64,000 nt of DNA from Symsagittifera roscoffensis (GCF_963678635.1 NC_087066.1:27369801-27433800), one strand, 5' to 3'; counted from the stretch's first letter, positions 12,266-25,329 are shown. The notes: generated from the letters alone by a model not told the origin. Program-made: numbers and translations.

Positions 12266-12291
12266 CGTTATTTATATCAAGTTACATTCTG
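12266..12291 (-). promoter_or_regulatory. Splice acceptor 23 nt before the USP10 start
   Basis: On the minus strand CTGCTTTTTCAG ends at 12289, leaving 23 bases before the ATG at 12265. No matching 5' exon is evident in the 400 bp up to the neighbouring gene, so it is either the end of a 5'UTR intron or a spliced-leader acceptor. Confidence 0.55.
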
Positions 12292-12691
12292 AAAAAGCAG
12301 ACGTTGAAAACTGAACCACAAAACGACAGCTCAGGAAATTAACAGTACCGTTACTCAAACAAATTTGGAACTAAATGTATTGGTTTGTAGAAAATTGAGA
12401 TTAATTCAGGAATTTGCAACAGCAAAAAGGAAACTACTCTACCCCTATTTTACAGTAACTTCCGTCACAATGATTTAAAATTTCAATTTAACCAACTAGA
12501 AATGTTTTTTTTTCTTCTCTTATGTCAACAAAAGGTGGAAACGTTTAAACCATTGTTATAATTCGAGAAATTTAAAATAATAATTTTTGTGTTAAAACAA
12601 AGAACATGCCAACGTAAAAAACTTTTAGAAAATACATATCAGACAAAAAGAACTACTCTAAGACATGAAAATACATATTGTCAACTTTAAT
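12292..12691. other. Short spacer between the PAGR1-like gene and USP10
   Basis: A 400-bp AT-rich spacer between two co-oriented genes. It must hold the 3' untranslated region of the upstream gene. I see no clear AATAAA on the minus strand and no promoter motif I would trust. Confidence 0.5.
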
Positions 12692-15600
12692 CTAATTCCA
12701 GTTAGGCCCGTCTCCTCGATCAAAACTAGCCAAATCGGATGGGAAGTTGGATAGACCCAGCAAATCGTGAGGGGCAACAGCCGACAACGCATTCGACAAC
12801 ATAGTGGTTGCTTCGTTTTCGTTGAAAAAATGAGTCTGATTTTGCAACTGACTACTCAAAGCAGCTACTGATGTTCCCAATTGGCTGTTAACTTGGTGAT
12901 TAGAAGTGAACAGCATTCCTTGTGAGTTACAAGTAGGAGTTTGTTGATTGCTTGCGCCTCCTGGCAACAGATTTGATGTCTGGAGTGCGGCTGCCAGTTC
13001 ATTTTGACTCAGAGATGAAGTAGGAAATAGAGATGTAGGAAGATTGTCCAGAGCCGATACAAAACTGTTGGGCATCAATTGATGCTGAAGCTGAAACAGT
13101 GTTTACTCAAAGGAGGAAAAACTACCTCACTAATGAATATCATTCCACATTCCTAAACTGTCTTAAAACAAGTAAAAATGAAACTGAATACTGAAACGAA
13201 GTGTGAAATCTTTATTTAGAATTTGAATGGGTAATTAGATATCATTTTTCCATGAAAAGCGACTCCCCACTTCCGGTTTATTTGTGATTGACCATATCAT
13301 AGTATGAATCGATGCACGCTTTCATGAGAGGTTGACTGATAAACTCGCTAATCTAGGTATTAAAATTCGATTGAAAATGGTTTAAAATGAAATTAGCAAG
13401 ACAATAAACACGATATTATATAAAAAGCACTCTCATTATACAATTGGTCCAAAACAGGTTATCTTATCTTGCTCTTATCGATTTTTCGGCCCAATCTATT
13501 AGCGTAGTGTTATCATAGAAAAGAATTTCACTGCAGGGAATCTGAAACCACAACCAACTATGGGATTGCAATAAGAACAACAAAAACACAGATGAAAACT
13601 AACGCTCTCTTGTATTTGGGCCATAGTTTGAGGTGTCATTGCACTTGTTACTGCAGCTGCAGCAGCCCCATTCCCTCCTACTCCTCCGCCCAGTGCACCC
13701 ATTGCCATGCTGAAACTGTCATTGGGCACCATCTGCTTTACTGATGACTCTGAATTAAACAGAACAAACATTACAATTCGATCAACAAAGCACCCTGATT
13801 AATATATAATCAAAGAAATAATTAATGACGCAAGTTACCAGAAACGACTGATTCTTAAATACAAAACCAATGAATGAGAGAATTAATTAAGGTGTTCCAG
13901 AATTTTTCCAAAAAAGAAAAACACATCAACACGAACTATGTAAGTGTTTTCAAGGACACCTAAAAACTTCACCTCCATATATTGACTTTTAGTCCAACCA
14001 AAACTACCAAATCTAACCTGAATACTTATTGCGATCATCATTAGCGCTCAAACTTGCGATAGAGTATGCAGAAAATGAGTTCTGCTGACTGTGGCTCTGC
14101 TGCCTATGATCACCTCCCCCTCCTCCACCATCGGGCGAGAGTTTCTTCTGCCTCTCTTGTTTTGGGTTGTTGGTGTTCTGTCTCAAAGTGGCCACTGAGA
14201 CTACACTGTTGGCCACTTGGCGGAAGGCTTCTTCTCTGTCTTCTCTCTTCCGTTTCAGTTCCTCCTCCTCTTCTGATAAAGTTGGCAGACCTGAAACAAT
14301 ATTTATCACACTAAAAATATCCCGTGTAAAACTAAAATCCAGACATGACCCGAAAGTCTGAAATCATTCAATTAAAACTACTAAAAATTAAGTCACTAAG
14401 CCGATAAAATATAAGCCGAAATCATTGGGCAGAAAAAAGTTTTTCAGCGAAAAAAAAAAGAACTATACGAAGTCAAGGTTAAGAAAACTACTAACAGCAG
14501 AAAAAAAATCAAAACTCAAAATGTAACTACAAAAAAAAACAATTCAACGATGTGGCAAATAAGCCGACAAAACATAAGCAGACAAATAATAAGCCGACAG
14601 TTTTGTCTGAAACGGAATTTTTTCCTGTTTGAAAAAAAGACAGGTCCTGTCAGATTCAAACCCAGGACCTTTTCCGTCCAGGGCGCTTTCGATACATCCA
14701 GACCAAGTGTCCCGGAGACGCAAAGAAATCTAAATTTGTAATTAAATTTACCATTTCCAATTTTGACCATTCTATGAACTAAGTTATTTACGGGGAAAAA
14801 AGTCTAGTACTCGATTGCAATACCCTTACTTATGGCAAGGGTAAAAATAGTTATGTAATAAATACATAGCAGAATGCAAATTTCATTCACATGACATAAC
14901 ATTTCGGCTGGTCTTTCGCTCTTTCGGTTGGATCATACTTCGCCTGCTTTATTTACACTCAAATTGTCCAGCGTTCTCATTGTCCAATAATTTTCAAATA
15001 ATGAAACAAGACTGCTCGTATCAAGGCGAAGCCCTGAATGTTCCGACTGCCCTCTAAGGTTTATGGAGCAGTAATAATATTTAAAAAATAAATGAAAGAA
15101 AAAAAATCAAAATTTTTTTTTCTAAAGTTTGATTTTTTTTTTTGAAAATCATCCCCCCACACGCCATATAAAGCACAAAAGGATAGATTTCGCACCTTGT
15201 AACAAATCAATTATGGCAAATAAGCTTCTTTCAACCAATTTGGAACGATTTCTAAGACGGATTAAATCTCGCTTACGCGTTAATAGCGCGAAGTTTATCG
15301 CGCGTTAATTGTCCCAAATTGGCCAAAATGGCAATCTTTAAACCCCCATAACTTTACGAAAAATGATCACAGGTGAAATATCTTTTCACATTTGAGCTCA
15401 GGACAACAATACCTTTTGAATGATAAAATTTGTCTGAAGAAAAAAAAACCCACCCCGAGCACAAATATTCCGTTACTTTCGTATCGAAAGTCGGAACAAA
15501 AAATTAATCTTACTGCAAATAATTAACATCATAAAGGTTTTCAAGTTCAGCTACTGTGGATACTTTCTCATCTCCAATATCAAGAAAGCTTCTTTTAGGC

Positions 15601-18600
15601 AGCGATATTGAGAGAGACTGGTAGTGCAGTGGCCAGTGTCTGCGCCTCAGTAAAAAAAATGTTTATTCGATGCCCAATATCAATCTTGCTTCTTGTATAA
15701 AATCAGCCAACTGTTCCAGTCCAGAAAAAAATGAATGAAAAATTTTAATCAGGAGAACAATAGCGGTTCTCTTTGAACAATTGAAATTCTCGTATTTTTG
15801 TAATTTACCTCGTTAATAAATAGTGCTGCTCTTGATCATACCTTTCGCAATTCTGTCCTGGTCAATATTGCGTTTGTCCTCCCTCTCCTGTCGCATTAGA
15901 TCACTCATCACTTTATCCAAAGTCACTGCAGAAGAGGAACTACCCGAACTGTCCGTGCTCTTCAGTTTGTGTTTCCTGTTCCCAGCTGCTGAGATGGACC
16001 CAAACTTCTTGTGCATGTTAGCTCCAGCTCCTATTGATACTGCCGCCCCTGAAAATGGTACACAATATTTTCATCAATCTTAGCGAAATTATTTTCAACA
16101 GATATAACATAGCCAGCAGACAGTTTGAAAAGAGACATAAACGCAAGGAAAGAGAATGGCCTTAAAGCTTTTTGAATTTCAAGAAAAAATCATAATTGGC
16201 ACTTTTTTTGAGTAAAATAAACCCAATTTAAGAAAATTGGATCAATAGGAAAATTTTCGATTCTTAACATTAAAATACACTTTAGAAATTAAAAATCGTT
16301 CATGTTTTTTCTTCGCCATTTCCAAGTTAGTATTTGGAGAGCGCAATTTACCTAACTTTCAGCAGCAGATGATTTTGAACTGAATTCAAGAAGTACATAT
16401 CTACCTATATGCATTCATCAATGCATTGACATGTATGAATGCACTTCTGTAGTTATTAAAGCCTTTTAAGACTTTTCCTGGAAAAAAAAACGAACTAAAA
16501 CAAATCCCAAGACCTATATAAGAGTATTCACTACGTTCATGACTCTTACTAAGCAAAAAAAAAATCAGAATTAGGGCCAAAAATTTCAAAAACGCTGGGT
16601 CTCGTTAAATAATTTTTGTTTTGCCCGATATTAACATAGAGATATATTTTTTTCGAAGTCTCTCAAGTACTCGTATTTAACTGTTTATTTTTTCTGGTGT
16701 ACCACTACGTATAATATACGGTAATTATACAATGGGTCAAAGATATAGGCAATGGGTCGAGCTCCTAAACACAAAAAGTTATCGACTACACCCCTCCCCC
16801 TCCCCCAAATTGTATTGGCTTGAACCGAACACAGATTTTCGCGCAAAAACAACAAAAAATTAAGCAAATAACCAAATTATTTCGAATAAGAAAGCGGGAT
16901 CTTTATAAAGAATAACAGAAATAAAGATCTAGAGACAGATTGGAGACTTGCACTTATGAGCTTCCAACTGACGATAGTACTCGGTCAACATACATAAAGC
17001 TGAAAATCATACAGGAAGTACTATTGATGTTACTTTGATACCAGCTTCGTGATATTAAAGCATTAGATCTGAAGTTAAATACGAATCCTCTAATAGTGGT
17101 TCGACCATATTAATGGTTTGAACTTCCGGTTACAAGAAAAAGATTTTTAAAAATCGTCCTGCTTTTTCCATGGATTCATTTTGACTCGAACTTCGAGTGA
17201 AAACAATTATTAAAATTTATTTAAATCTTTTAGAATTATATGAAACAGCATTATTGCGCGCTTATCTCATTTTAAAATCTTTATTTTCCATAAGCTATGC
17301 TAAATTTCAATCCTTCAGGAAATCTAGTCTTTTCTCATGCTTACCGGCCCTCGTTTATCCCCCTAATATAAAAATTACAGTGAGGTTGGGTTTTCTTAGC
17401 GAGTTCGGAGCCACAGTGGGAAAGCGCAAAAAAAACACACAAACCGGCGTTCTCTTTTTTTTCTAAATTCTGATAAAAAAAACTAAGTTTTAACACAGAG
17501 ACGAAGCGGAGCTTCACCCAACATCCAATAGCACGCAAACATAGCTTGCAATCCAGCAGACAAAAATGAAATGAAAATCACTTACTCAAAAAAATGAAAA
17601 AACAATCGAAAAAAAAAACAATTTCAACAAGAATAGCCGGTTACAGTAGCACAGAATGATGCGACCATAGTCTCACAAAAAACAACGAAAAAGTTTTTTT
17701 CCCAAATTAGAGTCGTTTCTCGTGTGATGAAAGGATCGGAACAAAAAAACTAGAGCTTAAGCATAATCGACAGACACACTAAAATTACAATTTGAACAGC
17801 AAATTTTTATAGAAAAATGACTAGAAAAAAAACAAATAGTTTCAAAAACTTTGCAGAAAATTTTTGAATTTTGAAATTTTTTGTTCCTAAAATGGCGTTA
17901 AAAATCTAAATTTGAGTAAAACTAAAATTGATTATCGCCATTTCGTGATTTGAACCAATTTAAAAGATTTCCAAAAAAATTTCCCAGTGTCGAGAAAAAC
18001 CGGTTTCAAGTTTTTGATTTTTCGGCTAATTTTGAGCGAGTAGAGCGAGCGAGCAAGCTAGTTTATGCTTAAATTGAGCCGTTGTCAATAATTTATTTAT
18101 GCTCAATTTTAGTTTTACTCAAAATTAGTTTTAAACGCCATTTTAGGCAAAAGGGTGCTAAAATGGCGGTAAAAACTAATTTTGAGTTAAACTAAAACTT
18201 TCATCCTTTTGCTTTACTTGCTCAAATTAGACGAAAATCACAAACTTCAAATCAGTTTTTCTCGACAGTGCGAAATTTTTTTGGAAATCTTTTAATGTGG
18301 TTCAATTCACGACTGAAAGGGCTTTAATATGATATAATATTCCGATGATTATTTGTGGAACCTGATTTTGCGTGGAAAAAAATAAACATACGGATACACA
18401 TGATGATCGGAACACAAAATTCAAACATATGCATTTCCATTCGAGGAAAACGTGCAATACAATCTCTGGCGTTAAATAAGATTCAGAAATATTTATCGAG
18501 CAGTAATAAAGCCGACAGAACAAGGGAAGTACCCGCTCAGCCGATAAAAAATTTGTCATGAATTTGACAAATTTGTTATCGGCTCAGTTACCGCTTGATA

Positions 18601-21600
18601 CATATTTCGGCTCAACGGGTACTTCCCTAGTAGAGCCAAAATATGTATCAAGGGGTAACTAAGCCGACAGAGCCGATATATAGTCACCAAATGAAATTTC
18701 TAAGACTCTATATCTTACTTGTTCCGAAATTCTATGAGTTTTATCCTTTTGTTTGATTCCGAGCTGTTGACGTAAAAATTGTGTTTTGCTTCAAATAACG
18801 CAAAATTAGGCCACTGAGCCGGTAGATCAGCTTTTATACAAAAAAAAAGAAAATAAAATAAGTCAGGGTAGTGAATTTACAAATTTTAAAAAAAATTCTT
18901 GCAAGCACATCAAAAATTAATATATCAAACTAAGCCGACGACAAACGAGAAGCCGACAAAATTTAGAAACGGAATACTTCCTGTTCAAAAACACGGGTCT
19001 TCTCTTCCACAGATTTTAATCTACGACATTTGCCGTCCCAGGCATAAGCGTTACCTCTAGATTGTTTTTAACCTTTAAAAGTCTATATTCTAATTTGATA
19101 ACGCATGCAAATCGCAAGCGTGAATATCTATCAATTCTCAAGATAAGACTGTTAACATATCCAGCTATAAATAATTCGCTAAAAAAAGTATCAACGCAAA
19201 GACAACGCAAAACTTGCAATACCACTCCACAGCAGTCGAAAAAAAAGGAAACAAAAGCCACGAGGTCGAAAGTAGAAAATTACAATTTCACAACATTTCA
19301 GATTTTTGCCTCAAATTATGTTGAACTTGAATACTACAGCGAGTGTGAAATAATTTTCACACAAGGGCGAATCTGCTCTTTGCAAACACAGCGAGAACAC
19401 GGCAAAAAAGCAGCACTAAAAGTGCAATAAAAAGTAAAAATAAGCCTCGAATTAGTAAAACTTCGGCTAGGTCTCGCTTACGATCTGCGACCTAGAGATT
19501 ATAAATCTCACGAGCTCTCAAAACCAAAAACACTAGCTCTAAACAAAACAGAGAACAGATGCTATGAAAATTCCAATGCTACAGACTCTGATTATGACAA
19601 AAGTACCACCAAATAAGTGAATACTTTTATAAACAATTTTATTTGCGAGTTACTTTGGAAAAAAAGAAGATTCGTAATTATACACCACGCTCGCAAGCTC
19701 ATCAGCGTAAAAAAGACACAACATGGAGCTGCGCATCATTTGCAATAAAATCGAAACAACAAAAAACCATAAGTCAAAAAAATGAAAAATGTTGAAATAA
19801 ACTAGGTCTACCAAAATTTTTGTATGTCTCGATAAAAAAGATTTTCTTGTCAAAGATGCGAAGCAAAATAATTGAAAATCAATTTAGCAGCGGAATGAAA
19901 CTTACAAAGCTGAAACAAGGCGGACAGTTTTTGAGCAGACACCATTTGAGCAGTCTGAAAAAAAAACTGATTTTGTAAAAAAAAACTTCAATGGGAGTTA
20001 AAGTAAGAAAAATAAGTTAATAAGCTGAGATAAAATTAGTTGACGCTATAAAGTTGTAACTATAATGAAAATTGCTTACAGCAAAAGCAAAATCTGTGAT
20101 GCGTCAACTGAGCTGATAACAGATGAGTAGGCAAACGCCAATCAAAACAATTCAATTTTACGGAAAAACGCTTTCAACTTTACTCACTGATAAAAAACGA
20201 AGTCCGGTCAGGAATCGAACCCCAGACCTTAAGTTGCAGAGGCGACGGTTTTAACTCAATTTCAAGTGGGATCGAACTTCCAAGCTGTTAAGGTTCAATA
20301 ATTAAGTAAGTTCAATTTCTTTCATATTTTGAGTTAAGAATTTTAGTTGGAGAAAAACAATTGTGATCTTATTGTAGAAAACATACGCAATTTCAACAAA
20401 CATAGCCAATTGGAAAAAAGAAATGAACGCAAGGAAACATTTTTAAAAATACCGACTTGTTTTTTGAGAAAACTTCAACATTAGCATTTCAAAGAAAAAA
20501 TATATGCCTATAAAGCTCTTTGAAGTTCACGCACAATTTATGAGTAATGTTTTTTCGACAAAATTAACCCAATTGGAGAAAACTTGATCACTAGGTAAAA
20601 CATTTGTTTCGCCGGAAAATCTGATAAATAAATTATATTTTGAAATTAGAATTCGATCACGTTTTTCGTGATTTTTAAATTTTAGCTGTTCGATAGTGGA
20701 GTTTGTCTTCCTTTTCATAAAGGAAATGAAGTGAACTTTAGGAATCAAAATTCAAATCGCAAAAAATCAAAATTGAGCTTGAACTAACTTTAAGACTTTT
20801 TCCTGAGCAAACACCCACAAAAAATCAGCAAGACCTATATAAGAGTACTCAATACGTTCATTACTCCTTAAGATTCGAAGCCAAAATTAACTATGACAAC
20901 CTAAGTAGCATTTAATTATTATACAGCCTTATTGGTTAACATGTGGATTATAGTGCAGATAAAATATGACAAACAGCAGTATCAATAGTCATATTTTGCT
21001 AAAAGAGAAGTGTTTCTGACCGGCTTTAATATGACTTGAAGTGGGCCAAAATTACGCGGAAAAACCATCCTATACAATAATTCCTTCCCACTCTTCGAAT
21101 CCATATGAATCTTTAAAAAATGTATTGAGCCAAAATCCTATCCTATCGGAAACCAAATAATTTTAAGAAATAAAGATAGCTGAGTCAAAGGATGAAAAAC
21201 AAACAACCGCTCGACCAATCGGTTAAAAAATTTCCTAATGAAAATTTTAACACAGCCAACAGACAGCTGAAAAAAGTCAATGAGCGCGAAGAAACAGACA
21301 AAAAACCAACTTGATTTTTTGAAAATTTCAAAGAAAAAACATACGGCCTTCAAGCTCTGAATTCAATGACAATTTATAATTGACATTTTTTCGTAAATTA
21401 ACTCAATTTTAGAAATCCGTATCAATAAATTAAACTTTTCGCTGGGAACCCTCAAAATTTTTTAACCTTTCGAAACTAGACGTTGATCCTGTTTTCGTGG
21501 CCTTTACACTTTCGCTGCTCGATAGTGGAGTTTGCCATTTTTTGTATTTAAAGAAATGAACTGAACTTAAAAAAAATCAAACGTCAAACCACGAAAAAGT

Positions 21601-24600
21601 ACATTTGGGGCTGGACAGTTTTTAAGACTTTTCCTGAAAAAAAGAACGAAAAAAAATAATCTCGATAGAAATCCGTATCAATAAATTAAACTTTTCGCTG
21701 GGAACCCTCAAAATTTTTTACATTTTCGAAACTAGACGTTGATCCTGTTTTCGTGGCCTTTACACTTTCGCTGCTCGATAGTGGAGTTTGCCATTTTTGT
21801 ATTTAAAGAAATGAACTGAACTTAAAAAAAATCAAACGCCAAACCACGAAAAAGTACATTTGGGGCTGGACAGTTTTTAAGACTTTTCCTGAAAAAAAGA
21901 ACGAAAAAAAATAATCTCGACCTATATAAGAGTCTGAACTACGTTCATCGGCTCTTTATAAAACCCGGTCGGAACAACAGTTGCTCTGACAATTGTACTG
22001 AATAGGCTGCTTACCTGAATCTCCGCCTTCTGATATATCGGAGAAATCATAGTCGTTTGGCATTGTTCCACCTTTTCCATTTCTACTTGACATAGGGGGT
22101 GCGTCTAAAACCAAAGTCAAAATAACTGAAACATCATATCTGGCACGCTTTATAAAGACTAACAGAAAACAAGATTTTATAAAATTTTAACAGGTTAACA
22201 TGCTGTAATTTATGCAGTTCAAATAAGAAATCACCGGTATAAAAAGAACAATTTGAAACTTCAAGTGTTCTTCTGCACGATACGTTCTGGAATCTGCCAT
22301 GTCCTAGCATGCTTGAAAAGATTCAGCCAATCAAATCAAAGAATGGTCTCACAGAAAAGTTAATCAAATGCAACGCCATCGAAGTGAAGCTGGAATACAG
22401 ATACCAAGTTGGAAGGCGTCTGGATTTTGTTAAGGTTCAAAAACAAAACACTAAATTTCTACGTAGAGGTGAGTCGGAGCGTCACACCACTTGCGATACA
22501 AACAAAAAGCCAAAGTTCGAAAGATATCGTACGCATTTTTAGTTCAAAACAATCAGAAACCATAAATCCTAAAAACTGGATAAAATAGAATGAAATAAAA
22601 CTCGAACCGAAAAATATTTTATTCTTTTTTCTACCAGAAAGTTTTGAAGTGTAATATACCATAAAACCGTAAACTATAATTACCCTTTTGAAAATGAAAC
22701 AAAATTATTTAATAGAAAGAAGCAGTTATCAAATTAATGAAAAAAGGCGATAAAACTAGTCGAAAATGGTTCCATAAGAATATAAAAACTTACGTTGAAC
22801 GTTTACCACATTGAGTTCGAAAAGTTTTTTGGCCATCTTATCTCCATAAAAAACATTCAATTAAGCGATGTAGTTCGCTTGTAAAACATAAACCGAAGCG
22901 ACAATGCCAAAACCCATAAAATACCAAAAAAATATCACTAACAACTTTTGAACTGCAAGTTTATTGGAAAAATACTATTAAGGATGTACAGTGGAAATAA
23001 TAGACCAATGAGCGCAATATAATGCATTCATATGTCGTGTACCGTATGCATGCTAAAATATATGAACAAAGTTATTTTCGGGAAAAAATTCCAGTAACCA
23101 ATTGCAATACCCTTGCTTATCGCAAGGGTAAAAAGTGACTTTTAAATTATTGATCTCATAAATCGTTGAAAAAAGGCAGACAATATGAACCGAAAACTCC
23201 ATTAAAAACGCAATTTTTAAAGTCGTCTACAAACAATTTCTGTTTAAAATTTCGTTAAGAGCTTTCAACGAATATACGCAGATGACAAAAATTGAAAAAC
23301 TATACCAAACAATGTTTTGAAAAAGCCAGCCGACAGAGATTCAATCAAAATCAAGAAGCATAAAAATCATCGATAGGAAAAATTTATTTGAAAGTTCGAA
23401 CGGTATATATAAAGTTCACTATATACATAAAGCCAGCAAGAACTGAGATAAATTCAAATATAGCCACCAGACAGTTACAAAATGTCAGTGAACACAACGT
23501 TCGAGTTTCGAATAAAAAAAATATGGGGCCTCAAAGCTCTTCGAAACTTCAAGAATTATTTATCGACTTTTCTTTAAAAAAAAGTAAATTATAAAAGGGG
23601 CCCTTCCGTTTAGGTACGGTCGTGCACAAGCTGGAAAAGGCCCTTACCAGCATTGTGTAAATACATCAATAAACAATATTGTAGGAATTAAATCAAGTCA
23701 GCACTATAATAGCGTCCCTCCTCTATAATAGCAATAATTGAAATGTCTATGAATTGCGTCTTACGCAGTGATCTGCACCCCCGTATACAAAAGATAGCGC
23801 TCCTGAGCAGCGCAAAGCTTATCTTAGTTCTTTAGATATTGACTTTTCTTTAGATAAAATTTAACAAATTTAAGAAAACTGGGACAAGGTTAACTTTTTT
23901 CCGCTGGGAAATCTGAAAAAAAAACTCAACTCAATGTTGAAACAAGACGATCAATTTTTTTCGCAGCATTTTTGCTTTCCCAATTGGCTCCCATAAATGA
24001 CTTCTAAAAACACTTTTTAGATTAGAATAGTTTTCACCTCTAAAACTAATGAAACAATTTTCAATTAAATAGTCTGGAAATTAAATTTCCTTTAAAAAGG
24101 TTAAGACATGTACGATATGATAATTTCTGTTCAGATATGTACGTTTTAAATAAAAACCAAAAACATTTTGGGACTAAATTTCAGTGTTAACTCCCTGCTC
24201 CTACACTCATCGCGCGTGTTCAAGCCCGGTTTTTTCCCTGATATGTACTGTCTCTAGTGTGAACAGTTTTGTGTGGCTGTTTGACCTATCTATAATTTCC
24301 CGACTAAGATCTGCGCTATTTCACTCCAGATTTCTTTGCTGAAGGTGAAGGCCTTCCGGTGAGTCTGTTTTGTTTTTATGTTCCTCAATTCTAGTAGTCA
24401 AATGTCGAACAGTTTGTCCGACCTAGGTGGAAGTGAATCCACTACATGACTGTTTTAAATTAGACAAAACCTATTAAACCGAAGCAAAAACAAGTTGGTA
24501 AAGTTACAACCAACATGGAAAGCAAATATCGATAAGGCCGTATATTTGAAATGGTAACATGCTCAAAATATGCCTGTTGCAACAAAAGGCCCAGTAGATG

Positions 24601-25329
24601 AATGAGTCCACGAGATTGATGAGTTGTGTGCATAACGTTAATCAACGGGGGAAAAAGAGTAAGTACTCGATTTCAATACCCTTGCTTATCGCATTTGAAT
24701 ACATTTGTGTCTATGAATGCATAGATATTTGGTAAGAATTTTGGTATGCATTTTGTACTTATTTGAGCTTTTCAGGACCTTTTACAGAAAAATCGTCACG
24801 ACCTGTATAAGTGTATTCACTACGACTATTGACACTTATTGAGCCGAAAAAATGAAAAGCCTAAATAGATATATATATATAGTTAAAAAAAGAAGGTCCG
24901 GTCGTGATTCGAATCAAGGACCTTCGACAGTGCAAGCACGCACTTCATCGTGCAATAATTTTTCTAATGATCATGAACCTTCACAAAAAATTAGACAAAC
25001 ATTACATAAGGAACAAACAGCATATATTGAATATTTAAACAGCAACCCTATGTTTACTAACGCGTTTTCAAACTGGTGTTGCCTGTATTCAATCGAGCAG
25101 GATCTGTCGAAAAATTAGGCGACTCCTTCTCTGGAAGAGCTGACTTAATGGACGGGGGCGTTAATGGTCTTCGACCAGGGCACTTCCATTCGAGTGCCAA
25201 CGTTCCCGTTTCGTTCAGTTCCAAAATATACTGTAAAATTTGTTCTTTGGTTAATTCAATAGTTTCTAAAGACTCATCGTCACTATTTGGAATATACCAG
25301 TCGTCATCTGGGTTCGTTACGGTAGTCAT
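12692..25329 (-). CDS. PAGR1: PAGR1 (PA1)-like subunit of KMT2C/D complex
   Basis: PAGR1 works with PTIP in the MLL3/MLL4 H3K4 methyltransferase complex. The coding exons are 25329-25062, 22104-22015, 16048-15842, 14290-14018, 13749-13604 and 13090-12692; all junctions keep frame, and a further 48-nt exon at 22841-22794 also fits. Together they give 460 or 476 residues, against about 254 in human. Exon 1 has the acidic DDDWYIPNSDDE motif, the ILQYILELNETGTLALEW helix and the GRRPLTPP turn, matching the human EDWC...SDEE, GTLEL and RRPPTPE stretch. Exon 2 has MPNDYDFSD, matching MPTEFDFDD. Exon 3 has TLDKVMSDLMRQE, matching RLDKVLSDMKRHK. Exons 4-6 add a C-terminal tail with an EEEEELKRKRED helix, poly-Gly, poly-Ala and Gln/Asn-rich tracts that the human protein lacks. 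First donor GTTAGT is weak; others are GTAAGC, GTATGA, GTTAGA and GTTAGT. Membership of the last three exons rests on frame continuity only. Confidence 0.8.
14790..14852. repeat. Short hairpin repeat (TACCCTTGC...GCAAGGGTA)
   Basis: The core TACCCTTGCTTATCGCAAGGGTA-type stem-loop sits in a shared context: GGGGAAAAA, then GTACTCGATTGCAA, then the hairpin. Copies lie at about 14795-14850, 23078-23132 and, with the second arm lost, 24648-24700. The arrangement recalls a Helitron end, but homology continues past it. Confidence 0.6.
15003..15505. mobile_element. Half copy of the foldback element (copy B)
   Basis: It matches the left arm and part of the middle of the element at 1221-2214 in the same orientation: outer end AACAAGACTGCTCGTATC, CCCCCACACGCCATA, the GCGTTAATAGCGCG block, then the CACAAATATTCCGTTACTTT block. 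An AT-rich insertion of about 80 bp sits after the first 70 bases. The right arm is missing. It lies in an intron of the PAGR1-like gene. Confidence 0.75.
16425..16570. repeat. GACCTATATAAGAG...CTACGTTCAT interspersed family
   Basis: The recurring pattern is TTTTAAGACTTTTCCTG, then an A-rich run, then GACCTATATAAGAGTATTC and ACTACGTTCATGACTC. I see copies near 9806, 16500, 20815, 21625, 21900 and 24800. The copies are diverged and AT-rich. This looks like an old SINE or MITE family. Several copies lie next to tRNA-like fragments. Confidence 0.55.
17940..18320. mobile_element. Foldback element with about 105-bp arms
   Basis: Arm 17950-18057 (AAAAGATTTCCAAAAAAATT, GTCGAGAAAAAC, TAATTTTGAGC) is repeated inverted at 18205-18313. 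The centre holds two further short inverted copies of a TAAAATGGCGTT-type segment. There is no coding sequence. It lies in a PAGR1-like intron. Confidence 0.7.
18515..18665. repeat. Cluster of nested inverted repeats
   Basis: Three inverted pairs interleave. CCGATAAAAAATTTGTCA pairs with TTTGACAAATTTGTTATCGG (18540-18583). GGGAAGTACCC pairs with GGGTACTTCCC (18525-18628). CTTGATACATATTTCGGCTC pairs with GAGCCAAAATATGTATCAAG (18592-18653). The word AAGCCGACAGA occurs at both outer sides. Confidence 0.75.
19906..19954 (-). other. Candidate 49-nt exon that does not fit the main transcript
   Basis: Flanked by a strong acceptor (TTTTTTTTTCAG) and a strong donor (GTAAGT). In the protein-like frame it reads TAQMVSAQKLSALFQL and its 3' phase matches the next PAGR1-like exon at 16048, but its 5' phase does not match the exon ending at 22015. 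Another small exon would be needed, possibly near 20050-20095 where a GCT/GTAAGC donor lies. It could also be an exon of a nested gene or a decoy. Confidence 0.3.
21411..21920. repeat. 256-bp tandem duplication
   Basis: Segments 21411-21666 and 21667-21920 are nearly identical, differing by a few bases (for example AACCTTTCG against ACATTTTCG and one T-run length). The unit ends in the CTCGA of the GACCTATATAAGAG repeat family. High identity implies a recent duplication. It is noncoding. Confidence 0.9.
22105..25061 (-). other. First intron region of the PAGR1-like gene
   Basis: About 3 kb holding the likely 48-nt exon, hairpin repeats near 23.1 and 24.65 kb, a SINE-like tRNA fragment near 24.9 kb and a short GC-rich imperfect inverted repeat near 23600-23645 (GGGCCCTT...GGCCCTT). 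No other gene is supported. Confidence 0.5.
22794..22841 (-). CDS. Probable extra 48-nt exon of the PAGR1-like gene
   Basis: A 48-base segment between GTTTTTTATGGAG and GTAAGT on the minus strand, in phase with the exons on both sides. It would insert 16 residues including MAKKLFELNVVNVQ. The length is a multiple of three, so it could be skipped or included without harm. Support is splice sites and phase only. Confidence 0.5.

Larger units (their letters stand above)
16049..22014 (-). other. Large repeat-filled intron of the PAGR1-like gene
   Basis: About 6 kb between coding exons. It is filled by the foldback at 17.94 kb, the inverted cluster at 18.5 kb, tRNA-like fragments at 19.0 and 20.2 kb, the 256-bp tandem duplication and older AT-rich repeats. 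Apart from the candidate exon at 19906-19954, I see no gene. Confidence 0.6.

Noticed and set aside
14790-14852. Helitron 3' end (hairpin followed by CTAG)
   Set aside because: Homology among copies continues beyond the CTAG position and one copy lacks a CTRR end.
20205-20260. A true tRNA gene
   Set aside because: Only a box-B-like 3' half is present. No cloverleaf can be completed, and the same half recurs with shared flanks elsewhere.
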